Shown: piece after piece, positions 37,077 through 47,383 of the stretch
Numbering within the stretch: the first letter of the stretch is position 1
How the letters are laid out: each line of letters starts with the position of its first letter
Source of the DNA: Rhodoligotrophos appendicifer
Lineage (GTDB): Bacteria > Pseudomonadota > Alphaproteobacteria > Rhizobiales > Im1
Assembly (NCBI RefSeq): GCF_007474605.1
Contig: NZ_VHKL01000004.1
Coordinates: 434,001 to 498,000, forward strand
DNA length: 64,000 nt
Direction of reading: 5' to 3'
Made by a program: the position numbers and the translations under genes
The notes under the pieces: generated by a model
Database searches by the model: none
The model's input: the letters and a program-made list of their open reading frames with translations, nothing else
What the model was told of the DNA's origin: nothing

Positions 37077-37880
37077 TCAGCCCATGATCATGTTGGCATC
37101 GGTCGCCGGAAAGGGCTGAACGGTCACGAGGTCTGGGGGAAGTTCGCCGGCACCGACCGCCCCGGCCGCACCCGGATGGGCCGCCGCCGCAGGGCCCGCT
37201 GCAAAACCTGCGCCTTTGGCCAGTGCCGCTTCCAGCAAGTTGGCCTCCTCCTCGTGACCGAGCCGACGCAAGTGCTCGGCCAGTGGCACGCCGCCGCCGA
37301 TCCCCTGCCTCTGCGCCAGCCAGTCCAGGACCAATCGCGCCTTCGGCTCGCCTGTGCCATCATCGCTTTGGCGGACCAGATTTCTAGCCTGTGCAATCTG
37401 GGCATTGACGCCATATCCGTATTCGTTGGCGCTTATGGAGCTGAGCAGTTTGTCTGCATTCGTCTTGAAGCTGCTGAGTTCATCCTTCAGTGCCGCCAAT
37501 TGGCTGGCTTGGGTGCTGGGGTCAGAGCCTGCAGTGAGTTTCAGATGAGCCTTTAGTTTTTCTGCCCCCGAGACGACCGGATGCACCATCAGATCGAAGT
37601 GGTTTTCGGCATTCTTAGCAGGGAGATCGCTGACTTTGACGAAAGAGTTCCTCCACTGCACAAACGACTTCTTGATGGGATCGACAGCGCTCTTGAAAAA
37701 TAACTCGGCATCGGAAAGAGTTAAGCCGCCGGTTCCGACCTTTGTCAGAACTCCTGCGCCGTCATTATTTAATTTTGCAGTTAATTCTTGGGTTCGACCA
37801 TAAAATTTTCCGGTATAACCCATGAACTCTGGGACATTGTAATTCGTATGTTCAAAGTGACCGACTGGAATAGAAGGCAT
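37077..37880 (-). CDS. Unassigned protein B between dnaG and the yqeY-like gene
   Basis: A 267-residue soluble protein starting MPSIPVGHFEHTNYNVPEFM. A helical first half (LSDAELFFKSAVDPIKKSFV, QLAALKDELSSFKTNADKLL) precedes VLDWLAQRQGIGGGVPLAEH and an Ala/Gly/Pro-rich tail. No domain, signal or membrane segment is recognised. Like protein A it has a short low-GC start and a glycine-rich end, and it precedes A by 134 bases on the same strand, so the two may work together. Effector-like or phage-derived roles are possible but unsupported. Confidence 0.6.
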   Translation of the reverse strand: MPSIPVGHFEHTNYNVPEFMGYTGKFYGRTQELTAKLNNDGAGVLTKVGTGGLTLSDAELFFKSAVDPIKKSFVQWRNSFVKVSDLPAKNAENHFDLMVHPVVSGAEKLKAHLKLTAGSDPSTQASQLAALKDELSSFKTNADKLLSSISANEYGYGVNAQIAQARNLVRQSDDGTGEPKARLVLDWLAQRQGIGGGVPLAEHLRRLGHEEEANLLEAALAKGAGFAAGPAAAAHPGAAGAVGAGELPPDLVTVQPFPATDANMIMG

Positions 37881-37993
37881 GGCAATCTCGACAGCTTAAA
37901 TTTGAGTTTCATTAATAAAATTTAAAGAGCAATAACTGCTTTCGTCTAATTCGTCGGGCATTATCCTGAGAATTATGTCCTTTCTTTGGACCT

Positions 37994-38455
37994 CTACTTC
38001 AAACGTTCCTTCGCGATTGCGCCGGCTTTGCCCATGTCCAGCGCCCCAGCATGGCGTTCCTTCAGCACGGCCATGACCCGGCCCATATCCTTGAGACCCG
38101 CCGCACCGAGCTCTGCGATCGCAGCCTCGACCGCCGCCCGCGCCTCGCCGTCGGACAGGGGCTTCGGCATGAATTCGCGAATGATCGCGATTTCGCCCCG
38201 CTCCTGCTCGGCCAGCTCCGCCCTGCCGGCTTGCTCGTACATCGTCACGGACTCCTCGCGCTGTTTGATCATCCGCGCCAGGATCTCCAGCACCTGCGCA
38301 TCATCGACCTCGCCCTTGCCGTCGCCGCGATTCTGGATCATGCGGTCCTTGACCGCCGCATTGATCAGCCGCAGCGTCGACACGCGCAGTTTGTCCTGCG
38401 CCTTCATGGCGGTCTTCAGCGTCTCGTTCACCTGGTCCTTGATCGTTTCGCTCAT
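37994..38455 (-). CDS. GatB/YqeY-domain protein
   Basis: A 153-residue protein (MSETIKDQVNETLKTAMKAQ, VSTLRLINAAVKDRMIQNRG, IAIIREFMPKPLSDGEARAA, KDMGRVMAVLKERHAGALD), the stand-alone YqeY form of the GatB tail domain, which resembles the tRNA-interacting domain of amidotransferases. Its role is unsettled. It diverges from carA, the usual alphaproteobacterial arrangement. Confidence 0.9.
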   Translation of the reverse strand: MSETIKDQVNETLKTAMKAQDKLRVSTLRLINAAVKDRMIQNRGDGKGEVDDAQVLEILARMIKQREESVTMYEQAGRAELAEQERGEIAIIREFMPKPLSDGEARAAVEAAIAELGAAGLKDMGRVMAVLKERHAGALDMGKAGAIAKERLK

Positions 38456-38547
38456 GATCTCATCCTCTATGTCTATTCCCGTGACCGTCGCCGATCACCG
38501 CCGGCCTCGAATCGGCGACATCATACATTTTGCCGAGCGCGCGCCTA

Positions 38548-38576
38548 TTGACCTCGCAGCCCGGGTTCCATAGGTA
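38548..38576 (+). promoter_or_regulatory. Candidate carA promoter
   Basis: TTGACC (38548-38553) and TAGGTA (38571-38576) lie 17 bases apart, 90 bases before the carA ATG. The -35 is good, the -10 is weak. Confidence 0.35.
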
Positions 38577-38665
38577 ATCCCTCGACGCGCCGGCGCCGGA
38601 TCGGCCGCGCCAAATCCGAACGCCCGTATGTCTCCCCGAATGCGGGCCTCCTAGGAGACGCAACC

Positions 38666-39901
38666 ATGTCGATGCGCCCGTCCTCTGGCCCGGCTTCCCA
38701 GCCGGATGCCCCGTCCACATCTGCGCCCAAGACCAGCGACTGGGCGGTTCCCCGCCCCACCGCGCTGCTCGTCTTCGCCGATGGCATGGTGGTCCGCGGC
38801 TTCGGCGTGGGCGCGGAGGGCTCCGCCGTCGGCGAGGTCTGCTTCAATACGGCCATCACGGGCTACCAGGAAATCCTCACCGATCCCTCCTATGCCGGCC
38901 AGATCATTGCCTTCACCTTTCCCCATATTGGCAATGTGGGCACCAATGACGAGGATATCGAGACGTCCAATCTCGCCGCCTCCTCCGGCATCCGCGGCTG
39001 CATCATGCGCACCGCCATCACCGAGCCGTCCAACTATCGCTCCGGCCGCCACCTCGACCAGTGGCTGAAGGCGCGGGGCATCATCGGCATCAGCGGCATC
39101 GACACGCGCGCCTTGACGGCCCTCATCCGCGAGCGTGGCGCGGCGAACGCGGTCATCGCCCACAACGCCCGCGGCGAGTTTGACATCGAGGCCTTGCAGC
39201 GCGAGGCTGCCGCCTGGCCGGGCCTCGAGGGCATGGACCTCGTCCCCGACGTGACCTCGACCCAGCGTTACGATTGGGACGAAGGCCTTTGGACCTGGCC
39301 CGACGGCTTCGGTGCCGATGGCCCGACCCGGCATCATGTGGTCGCCATCGACTACGGTTTGAAGCGCAACATTCTGCGGTGTCTGACCAGTCAGGGCTGC
39401 CGGGTGACCGTTGTTCCCGCCACTACGGAGGCCGACGATATACTGGCGCTGTCCCCCGACGGTGTCTTCTTGTCCAACGGTCCGGGGGATCCGGCGGCGA
39501 CCGGTGAATATGCGGTCCCTCAGATCAAGAAGCTGATCGACTCCGGCAAGCCGGTCTTCGGCATCTGCCTGGGCCACCAGATGCTGGCCCTTGCCGTCGG
39601 CGCCAAGACCCGCAAGATGCATCAGGGCCACCATGGGGCCAATCATCCGGTGAAGGACCACACCACGGGCAAGGTGGAGATCACCTCCATGAACCACGGC
39701 TTTAGCGTCGACCGCGACAGCCTGCCCGAGGGGATCGTCGAGACCCATGTTTCCCTCTTCGACGGCTCCAATTGCGGCATCGCCATGGAGGGCCGCCCGG
39801 TCTTCTCCGTGCAATATCATCCCGAGGCCTCTCCCGGCCCTCAGGACAGCCACTACCTCTTCAAGCGCTTCGTCGACTACATCGAGGCAGAGAAGACCTG
39901 A
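38666..39901 (+). CDS. carA: Carbamoyl-phosphate synthase small subunit
   Basis: A 411-residue glutaminase subunit that supplies ammonia to CarB for carbamoyl phosphate, feeding arginine and pyrimidine synthesis. The N-terminal CarA domain is followed by a class I glutamine amidotransferase domain with the nucleophile Cys in GICLGHQMLAL and the His-Glu pair in VQYHPEASPGP. AGGAGA lies six bases before the ATG. A 35-residue Pro/Ser-rich leader precedes the conserved TALLVFADG. carB lies 1.5 kb downstream rather than adjacent. Confidence 0.96.
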   Translation: MSMRPSSGPASQPDAPSTSAPKTSDWAVPRPTALLVFADGMVVRGFGVGAEGSAVGEVCFNTAITGYQEILTDPSYAGQIIAFTFPHIGNVGTNDEDIETSNLAASSGIRGCIMRTAITEPSNYRSGRHLDQWLKARGIIGISGIDTRALTALIRERGAANAVIAHNARGEFDIEALQREAAAWPGLEGMDLVPDVTSTQRYDWDEGLWTWPDGFGADGPTRHHVVAIDYGLKRNILRCLTSQGCRVTVVPATTEADDILALSPDGVFLSNGPGDPAATGEYAVPQIKKLIDSGKPVFGICLGHQMLALAVGAKTRKMHQGHHGANHPVKDHTTGKVEITSMNHGFSVDRDSLPEGIVETHVSLFDGSNCGIAMEGRPVFSVQYHPEASPGPQDSHYLFKRFVDYIEAEKT

Positions 39902-39949
39902 GTCTCGGGGGCATGGCTTCTGTCCGCCGGCCCCTGATCCCCACTCACC

Positions 39950-40399
39950 CTACAGCTTGATGTCGTACGTGACCCAGGGGGTCCGGCTTGCCACCCGGTC
40001 GTAAAGCCCTCTGGCGCGGTAATTGTCCTCTGCCGTGATCCAGCGCACGACCGAGCAGCCGCGATCGCGCCCTTTTTCAGCGATGGCACGGATAAGAAGA
40101 TCGGCAGCACCTGTGCCGCGATGATCCGGGTCCACGAACAGGTCGTCCAGAAACAGGCCGGTCGTTGCCGTCAGCGGACGGGCGAATGACCTGAAATGAG
40201 CCAGGCCGATGGCCGGCGAATTTTCGTAAAATGCGAGCAATCCTGCCATTTCATGGGTCGACTCCATGAGCCAGGACCAGACCGTTGCACGCATCTCCGG
40301 TGTCTGATGCACTCGATAGAAAGTAGCATATCCAAGATACAGCTCCTCCCAACGCGCCCGGTCTCCCGGCTCGATGCCGCGTACGCTAAGCCCTTCCAT
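39950..40399 (-). CDS. GNAT-family N-acetyltransferase
   Basis: A 149-residue acetyltransferase: MEGLSVRGIEPGDRARWEEL at the start, LFLDDLFVDPDHRGTGAADL at the acetyl-CoA loop, and DNYRARGLYDRVASRTPWVT near the end. I chose ATG 40399; a frame up to 40462 adds a Lys-rich leader with no support. The substrate is unknown. It converges with carA. Confidence 0.85.
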   Translation of the reverse strand: MEGLSVRGIEPGDRARWEELYLGYATFYRVHQTPEMRATVWSWLMESTHEMAGLLAFYENSPAIGLAHFRSFARPLTATTGLFLDDLFVDPDHRGTGAADLLIRAIAEKGRDRGCSVVRWITAEDNYRARGLYDRVASRTPWVTYDIKL

Positions 40400-40717
40400 T
40401 TGCTTCTCTTCTTTCGTTTTACTTGCACCGACTTCGCGAACCGCCCACCCGCGCTTCTGCACTTTAAGTCAACAAGAATCACGGCTCTGTGAGAAATTTT
40501 TTGGAACCTGTGGCCATGGTGAATGTTTCCTTAGCATGAGCGCTGCTGAGGGACGAAGGGCGATACGCCAAGGCAGCACGGACGATCAGCCTCTGGCCTG
40601 GCACGGAAAGTGAATGACAAATGAACGTGTCATTCAGGTTGGGTTACAAGCCAGTAGGGCAAGGTCTGGTTAACAATTACTTAAGACCGGGCGACCAAAA
40701 GGGCGCGGGAGAATAAG
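40400..40717. other. Intergenic stretch with a large inverted repeat
   Basis: About 320 bases between divergent genes. Apart from the inverted repeat at 40611-40636 no gene or terminator is seen. Confidence 0.4.
40611..40636. promoter_or_regulatory. 26-bp palindrome, candidate operator
   Basis: TGAATGACA (40611-40619) and TGTCATTCA (40628-40636) are perfect 9-bp inverted arms around AATGAACG. The repeat sits 82 bases upstream of the small exported protein gene at 40718, a fitting place for a dimeric regulator. Confidence 0.45.
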
Positions 40718-40966
40718 ATGAACAAGCGGTTTATTATGGCGATGCTGGTGGCGACGGGCATGATCTCGGGCTTCGCGGCGGTGGTGATCCCCGATACCCA
40801 GGCGACCGCGCCGACCGTTGCGGCGACCCAGATCATCGAGAGCCAGCCGGCCGCAGCCGCTTCACAGCCGGTGCGCAGCGTGATCGCAATCAAGAATCAG
40901 GCATGGCCCCCGGCGGGACGCATCACGGTTGAGCCCTGCAGCGTGGCTCAGTGCCGCGACGTTTGA
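40718..40966 (+). CDS. Small exported protein
   Basis: An 82-residue protein with a signal peptide (MNKRFIMAMLVATGMISGFA), an Ala/Thr/Pro-rich middle (TQATAPTVAATQIIESQPAA) and a short tail with two Cys (VEPCSVAQCRDV) that could form a disulfide. GGGAGA lies just upstream of the ATG. It is followed by a strong terminator at 41053 and preceded by a palindrome. The function is unknown. Confidence 0.6.
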   Translation: MNKRFIMAMLVATGMISGFAAVVIPDTQATAPTVAATQIIESQPAAAASQPVRSVIAIKNQAWPPAGRITVEPCSVAQCRDV

Positions 40967-41052
40967 GACCGAGCGGTTTGGAAATGGCTCGACCTGCCTC
41001 TCCCCCTATCCCCCCTTGCGTCGGGTAGGGCCCTTTCCAGGAACCGCACGTA

Positions 41053-41093
41053 GAAAGCGCTCCGTCTTCACTGACGGGGCGCTTTCTCGTTTC
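41053..41093 (+). terminator. Intrinsic terminator
   Basis: GAAAGCGC (41053-41060) pairs with GCGCTTTC (41079-41086), and the stem continues inward as CCGTC/GACGG, followed by TCGTTTC. It would end the transcript of the small exported protein gene. Confidence 0.7.
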
Positions 41094-41187
41094 TGCACGA
41101 TGACTGCCGGATGAACGGGGAGTTCATGCCGGGTTTTGGAATCATGATGGATGCTGGCCACGCTGAACAAGTGTCGGGGTAGCCATC

Positions 41188-41274
41188 ATGAACATGATCT
41201 TGTCTTTGGCGGTCTGGGCGACGGTCGCCGTCGTCGTCATTTCGGCAGTAGCAATCCTCGGACTTCCCACCTGA
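41188..41274 (+). CDS. Possible 28-residue membrane peptide
   Basis: An ATG at 41188 opens a 28-codon frame that is nearly all hydrophobic (LAVWATVAVVVISAVAILGL), enough for one membrane helix. GGGGT lies 8-12 bases upstream. It sits alone between a terminator and carB. It may be a real small protein or a chance frame. Confidence 0.35.
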   Translation: MNMILSLAVWATVAVVVISAVAILGLPT

Positions 41275-41387
41275 GGGCAGACGGCGAGCCGGGCCGTTTG
41301 GATGTCGTCGATTCTAAACTGGCCATGCTCCAATCGATGGTGTAGGAAGCCCCCCGATTGCCGCCGGTAAAGGGCGCCCCCTCCGAC

Positions 41388-44300
41388 ATGCCTAAACGAC
41401 AAGACATCAAAAGCATCCTCATCATCGGTGCCGGCCCCATCATCATAGGCCAGGCCTGCGAGTTCGATTATTCCGGTACCCAGGCCGTCAAGGCTCTCAA
41501 GGACGAGGGCTACCGGATCATCCTGGTGAACTCGAATCCGGCCACGATCATGACTGATCCGGACCTCGCGGACGCCACCTATATCGAGCCCATCACCCCC
41601 GAGATTGTCGCCAAGATCATCGAGAAGGAGCGGCCGGACGCCCTCCTTCCCACCATGGGCGGCCAGACCGCGCTGAATACGGCGCTGTCTCTCCGCAAGA
41701 TGGGCGTGCTCAAGAAATACAATGTCGAGATGATCGGCGCGACCGCCGACGCCATCGACAAGGCCGAGGATCGCGAGCTCTTCCGGGAAGCCATGACCAG
41801 GATCGGGCTGGAGACGCCGCGCTCTGAGCTCGCGCACTCCCTGCCCGAGGCTCTGCAGGCCCTGGAGATCATCGGTCTGCCGGCCATCATTCGCCCCTCC
41901 TTCACGCTCGGCGGCACCGGCGGGGGCATTGCCTATAATCGCGAGGAATATCTCGACATCGTCGAGCGCGGCATCGACGCCTCCCCCACCAATGAGATCC
42001 TGATCGAGGAATCGGTTCTCGGCTGGAAGGAATATGAGATGGAGGTCGTCCGCGATCGCGACGACAATTGCATCATCATCTGCTCCATCGAGAATATCGA
42101 CCCCATGGGCGTGCACACGGGCGATTCGATCACGGTCGCCCCCGCCCTCACGCTCACCGACAAAGAATATCAGATCATGCGCAACGCCTCGATCGCGGTT
42201 CTGCGTGAGATCGGGGTCGAGACCGGGGGATCGAACGTCCAGTTCGCCGTCAACCCGGCCGATGGACGCCTCATTGTGATCGAGATGAACCCGCGCGTGT
42301 CGCGCTCTTCGGCGCTCGCCTCGAAGGCAACCGGTTTCCCCATCGCCAAAATCGCTGCCAAGCTCGCCGTGGGCTATACTTTGGACGAGCTCGACAATGA
42401 CATCACCGGCGGTGCGACGCCGGCCTCCTTCGAGCCCACCATCGATTATGTCGTCACCAAGATCCCCCGCTTCGCCTTCGAGAAGTTTCCGGGCGCCGAG
42501 CCCCTGCTGACCACGTCGATGAAATCCGTCGGCGAGGCCATGGCCATCGGCCGCACCTTCCAGGAGTCTCTGCAGAAGGCCCTGCGCTCCATGGAGACCG
42601 GCCTCTCCGGCTTGAACGAGATCGAGATCGAAGGCATCGGCCAGGGCGACGACAAGAACGCCATTCGCGCCGCCCTCGGTCGCCCCACCCCGGATCGGCT
42701 CATCAAGGTCGCCCAGGCCCTGCGCCTCGGCGTGCCGCACGAACAGATCCACGCCTCCTATCCGATCGATCCCTGGTTCATCGCCCAGATCCACGAGATC
42801 GTGCAGATGGAGGAGAAGATCCGGTCCCAGGGCCTGCCGCAGGACGCCTTCAATCTGCGCCGCATCAAGGCCATGGGCTTTTCCGACACGCGTCTGGCCG
42901 AGTTGGTCGGCGCCACCGAGGCCGAGATCCGCACCCACCGCCATGGCTTGGGGGTCCATCCCGTCTACAAGCGCATCGACACCTGTGCGGCCGAATTCGC
43001 ATCGCCCACCGCCTACATGTATTCCACCTACGAGACCGGCCTTCCCGGCGATGATGGCGACGAGGCCGCGCCCTCCTCGAGGGAGAAGGTGATCATTCTC
43101 GGCGGCGGCCCCAACCGCATCGGCCAGGGCATCGAATTCGATTATTGCTGCTGCCACGCCGCCTTTGCCTTGGGTGAGATCGGCCTCGAATCGATCATGA
43201 TCAACTGCAACCCGGAAACCGTGTCCACCGACTACGACACCTCCGACCGGCTCTATTTCGAACCGCTGACCGCCGAGGACGTGCTGGAGATCATCCGCGT
43301 CGAAAATCAGTCGGGCCGCGTCAAGGGCGTGATCGTGCAGTTTGGCGGCCAGACGCCCCTGAAGCTGGCGAGCGCGTTGGAGGAGGCCAATGTGCCCATC
43401 CTCGGCACCTCCCCGGATGCCATTGATCTCGCCGAGGACCGCGACCGCTTCAGCGCCCTGGTCCAGAAGCTGGGCCTGCGCCAGCCGCGCAATGGCATCG
43501 CCTCCTCGGCCGAGGGTGCCCGCCGCATCGTCGAGGAGATCGGCTATCCCGTGGTCATTCGCCCCTCTTACGTGCTGGGCGGCAGGGCCATGGAGATCGT
43601 CCATGAGCCGGCCCAGCTGGAACGCTACATGACCGAGGCGGTCGTCGTCTCCGGCGACAGCCCCGTTCTCATCGACAGCTATCTCCGCGACGCCATCGAG
43701 ATCGACGTGGACGCGCTGTGTGACGGCACCGACGTCTTCGTCTGCGGGATCATGGAGCATATCGAGGAGGCGGGCATCCATTCCGGCGACTCCGCATGCT
43801 CCTTGCCGCCCCATTCCATCGGCCCCGACACCATCGCCGAGCTCGAGGTCCAGACCCGGGCGCTTGCGAGAGCCCTTGATGTCGTGGGCCTGATGAACAT
43901 TCAGTTCGCCATCAAGGATGGTGAGATCTATCTGCTCGAGGTCAACCCCCGGGCGAGCCGTACCGTCCCCTTCGTGGCCAAGGTGATCGGCATTCCCATT
44001 GCCAAGATCGCCGCGAAGCTGATGGCGGGGGCGAAGCTGAAGGATTTCTACCTCAAGGCCCCGGTCTATGATCATGTGGCCATCAAGGAGGCCGTCTTCC
44101 CCTTCGCGCGCTTCCCCGGTGTCGACACGGTCCTCGGGCCGGAAATGCGCTCCACCGGTGAAGTGATGGGCCTTGATTTCGATTACGGCACGGCCTTCGC
44201 CAAGAGCCAGCTCGGCTCGGGCACGACCGTGCCGACCTCGGGCACGGTATTCGTGTCGGTCCGCGACGAGGACAAGCCTCGGATCCTCTCCGCCATTCGC

Positions 44301-44657
44301 AAGCTGCGCGATCTCGGCTTCTCGATCATCGCGACAGGCGGAACCCAACGCTACTTCATGGAAAACAGCATCGACTGTGAAAAGATCAACAAGGTTCTCG
44401 AGGGCCGGCCTCACATTGTCGATGCCATGAAGAACGGCCGCGTGGCTCTTGTCTTCAACACGACCGAAGGCACCAAGGCGCTATCCGACTCGCGCTCGAT
44501 CCGCGGGGCCGCCCTTTATCACAAGATCCCTTACTATACGACGCTTGCAGGCGCGATCGCTGCAACCGAGGGGATTGCGGCTTATAAGGCGGGCACGCTT
44601 GAAGTGCGGCCGCTTCAAGATTATGTTGCCGCGAGCAGGCAGCACACTGACGCTTGA
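41388..44657 (+). CDS. carB: Carbamoyl-phosphate synthase large subunit
   Basis: A 1089-residue synthase with two ATP-grasp halves (about 1-400 and 550-940) that make carboxyphosphate and then carbamoyl phosphate, joined by an oligomerisation domain, with a C-terminal MGS-like allosteric domain ([19 protein letters not shown]). Conserved starts of each half: [20 protein letters not shown] and [21 protein letters not shown] chose the ATG at 41388 (MPKRQDIKS), which fits the family better than a TTG ten codons earlier. greA follows 137 bases later. Confidence 0.96.
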   Translation: MPKRQDIKSILIIGAGPIIIGQACEFDYSGTQAVKALKDEGYRIILVNSNPATIMTDPDLADATYIEPITPEIVAKIIEKERPDALLPTMGGQTALNTALSLRKMGVLKKYNVEMIGATADAIDKAEDRELFREAMTRIGLETPRSELAHSLPEALQALEIIGLPAIIRPSFTLGGTGGGIAYNREEYLDIVERGIDASPTNEILIEESVLGWKEYEMEVVRDRDDNCIIICSIENIDPMGVHTGDSITVAPALTLTDKEYQIMRNASIAVLREIGVETGGSNVQFAVNPADGRLIVIEMNPRVSRSSALASKATGFPIAKIAAKLAVGYTLDELDNDITGGATPASFEPTIDYVVTKIPRFAFEKFPGAEPLLTTSMKSVGEAMAIGRTFQESLQKALRSMETGLSGLNEIEIEGIGQGDDKNAIRAALGRPTPDRLIKVAQALRLGVPHEQIHASYPIDPWFIAQIHEIVQMEEKIRSQGLPQDAFNLRRIKAMGFSDTRLAELVGATEAEIRTHRHGLGVHPVYKRIDTCAAEFASPTAYMYSTYETGLPGDDGDEAAPSSREKVIILGGGPNRIGQGIEFDYCCCHAAFALGEIGLESIMINCNPETVSTDYDTSDRLYFEPLTAEDVLEIIRVENQSGRVKGVIVQFGGQTPLKLASALEEANVPILGTSPDAIDLAEDRDRFSALVQKLGLRQPRNGIASSAEGARRIVEEIGYPVVIRPSYVLGGRAMEIVHEPAQLERYMTEAVVVSGDSPVLIDSYLRDAIEIDVDALCDGTDVFVCGIMEHIEEAGIHSGDSACSLPPHSIGPDTIAELEVQTRALARALDVVGLMNIQFAIKDGEIYLLEVNPRASRTVPFVAKVIGIPIAKIAAKLMAGAKLKDFYLKAPVYDHVAIKEAVFPFARFPGVDTVLGPEMRSTGEVMGLDFDYGTAFAKSQLGSGTTVPTSGTVFVSVRDEDKPRILSAIRKLRDLGFSIIATGGTQRYFMENSIDCEKINKVLEGRPHIVDAMKNGRVALVFNTTEGTKALSDSRSIRGAALYHKIPYYTTLAGAIAATEGIAAYKAGTLEVRPLQDYVAASRQHTDA

Positions 44658-44794
44658 GGTGGGCTGGAGAGCTTTGTTGCACCGTCTTGCGAATTTGCGC
44701 ATAGTTGGTGCTTAAGCTCCTCATTTCCTCAAATCACCGATTGAGAAGCAAGGTGGCGACAGCGTCGCACCGAACAGGTTTGAAGTGACGGACG

Positions 44795-45280
44795 ATGATG
44801 ATGGACAAGGTTCCGATGACCGCGAATGGCCACGCAGCGCTGCTTGATGAGGTCAAGCATCTGAAAACGGTCGAGCGCCCGCGAATCATCCTGGCCATCC
44901 AGGAAGCGCGTGCGCACGGCGACCTTTCGGAGAATGCCGAATATCACGCCGCCAAGGAGCAGCAGGCCTATATGGAGGCGCGTGTCGCGGAGCTTGAGGA
45001 CAAGCTTTCGCGCGCTGAGATCATCGACGTCTCGAAGCTCTCCGGCGACACGGTGAAGTTCGGGGCCATCGTCACGGTGGTCGACGAGGACACCGATGAG
45101 GAGGCTGCCTACCAGATCGTCGGCGAGTTCGAGGCCGACGTGAAGCAGGGCCGCATCTCCATCACCTCCCCGATTGCGCGTGCGCTCATCGGCAAGGGCG
45201 TCGGCGACACCGTCGAGGTGAACACTCCCGGTGGCGGCAAGTCCTATGAGATCCTCAAGGTAAGCTACAACGGCAACTGA
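44795..45280 (+). CDS. greA: Transcription elongation factor GreA
   Basis: A 161-residue factor that rescues backtracked RNA polymerase. The N-terminal coiled coil carries the acidic tip [16 protein letters not shown], and the C-terminal FKBP-like domain ends [18 protein letters not shown]. Three consecutive Met codons open the frame; translation from the third (44801, MDKVPMT) is equally likely. Placement after carB is common in Hyphomicrobiales. Confidence 0.95.
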   Translation: MMMDKVPMTANGHAALLDEVKHLKTVERPRIILAIQEARAHGDLSENAEYHAAKEQQAYMEARVAELEDKLSRAEIIDVSKLSGDTVKFGAIVTVVDEDTDEEAAYQIVGEFEADVKQGRISITSPIARALIGKGVGDTVEVNTPGGGKSYEILKVSYNGN

Positions 45281-45323
45281 GCCGTCTTGCTCGGTCTCCT
45301 CGATCAGGCTGCCGCGATGGCCT

Positions 45324-45602
45324 CTACCATACGTGCAGCGCGGCCTGGTCGACCGTCGGCTTCGGCTCGGCGGCTGCTGTACAGGCATCCAGATCGCAGT
45401 CGAGCGGCTCTGGCTTGGGCGGCGGCGCCAGATCCGCCGGCTCGTCGCCGCGTTTGAATGCAGCCGCCGCCGCCATCTTTTTCAAGCAATCCGCAATCGT
45501 CGAGCGCAGCCCTTGGGCTGACTTCGCCGCTGCCGCATTGGTCCTCTGCAGCGTCTGGATGAGATTGAGGTTCTGCAAGAGGGCATCCGTTGGCTTTGCC
45601 AT
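45324..45602 (-). CDS. Hypothetical protein
   Basis: A 92-residue protein: helical N-terminal half (MAKPTDALLQNLNLIQTLQR, SAQGLRSTIADCLKKMAAAA) and a Pro/Ala-rich acidic C-terminal half with three Cys in total. AAGGAA lies five bases before the ATG. No domain is known. A forward frame opposite it is Arg-rich and looks like a shadow. Confidence 0.5.
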   Translation of the reverse strand: MAKPTDALLQNLNLIQTLQRTNAAAAKSAQGLRSTIADCLKKMAAAAAFKRGDEPADLAPPPKPEPLDCDLDACTAAAEPKPTVDQAALHVW

Positions 45603-45727
45603 GGCCGTTCCTTGACGATTCTATGATCAGGACCGAATCCCCAGTCTTGGATCGGCTGGCGGAGCCTCTGACCGCCTTGCGGCCTAAATCGGGCTGAACC
45701 TGGGCTCAAAGATGCAGGGTGCAGAGG

Positions 45728-46204
45728 TCAGGCTTTTGTGATCGGCACCCCGGGCTCATATTTCGTCACCCCGAGCACGAGCCGGGTTTTGACGCTGGCG
45801 ACATTCGGCAAAGCCGTGAGGTCCCCGACAAAGGCTTGGATGTCCTGCACATGCGGGGCCACGCATTTCAGGAGGAAGTCGCTCTCCCCGGAGACCATGT
45901 AGGACTCGCGCACGATCTCTGAGGCCGCCACGGTATCGCCGAAGGCCTGCAGATCGGCTTCGGCTTGGCTGTGCAGCCCGACCATGGCGAACATGGTGAC
46001 TTCGAAGCCCAGCGCCTCGGCGGAGAGGATGGCGCGGTAGCCGGTGATGTAGCCGGCCTCTTCCAGGGCCCGCACCCGCCGCAGGCAGGGGGGAGCGGAA
46101 ATGCCCACCCGGCCTGCGAGCTCGATATTCGTCATCCGTCCGTCATCCTGCAATTCTAGCAGAATGCGGAGATCGACCTTGTCGAGCTTGCCCTTCCGGC
46201 CCAT
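45728..46204 (-). CDS. Lrp/AsnC-family regulator
   Basis: A 158-residue regulator with an N-terminal helix-turn-helix (DLRILLELQDDGRMTNIELA, then GRVGISAPPCLRRVRALEEA) and a RAM effector domain (FEVTMFAMVGLHSQAEADLQ, MVSGESDFLLKCVAPHVQDI). It diverges from trxB and may respond to an amino acid. The size and start are normal for the family. Confidence 0.93.
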   Translation of the reverse strand: MGRKGKLDKVDLRILLELQDDGRMTNIELAGRVGISAPPCLRRVRALEEAGYITGYRAILSAEALGFEVTMFAMVGLHSQAEADLQAFGDTVAASEIVRESYMVSGESDFLLKCVAPHVQDIQAFVGDLTALPNVASVKTRLVLGVTKYEPGVPITKA

Positions 46205-46323
46205 GTGACCCCTCGGGCGATTCGCCCCGCTGTCGATTGGCCGCTTTATAGGCAGCTTGGGGCCCCTGCGCTATCCCTAAGCAGCTCTGCGCGGCCGAGC
46301 ACGGCGTTCACCCTAGGCGGTGA

Positions 46324-47358
<1,035 letters not shown>

Positions 47359-47383
47359 GCCGGCACAACAAGAAGATGGGCGC

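Noticed and set aside
41142-44414. Very long open frame (1090 codons) on the minus strand opposite carB
   Set aside because: It is the mirror of a high-GC gene, rich in Asp, Gly and His with no fold; carB on the plus strand is certain.
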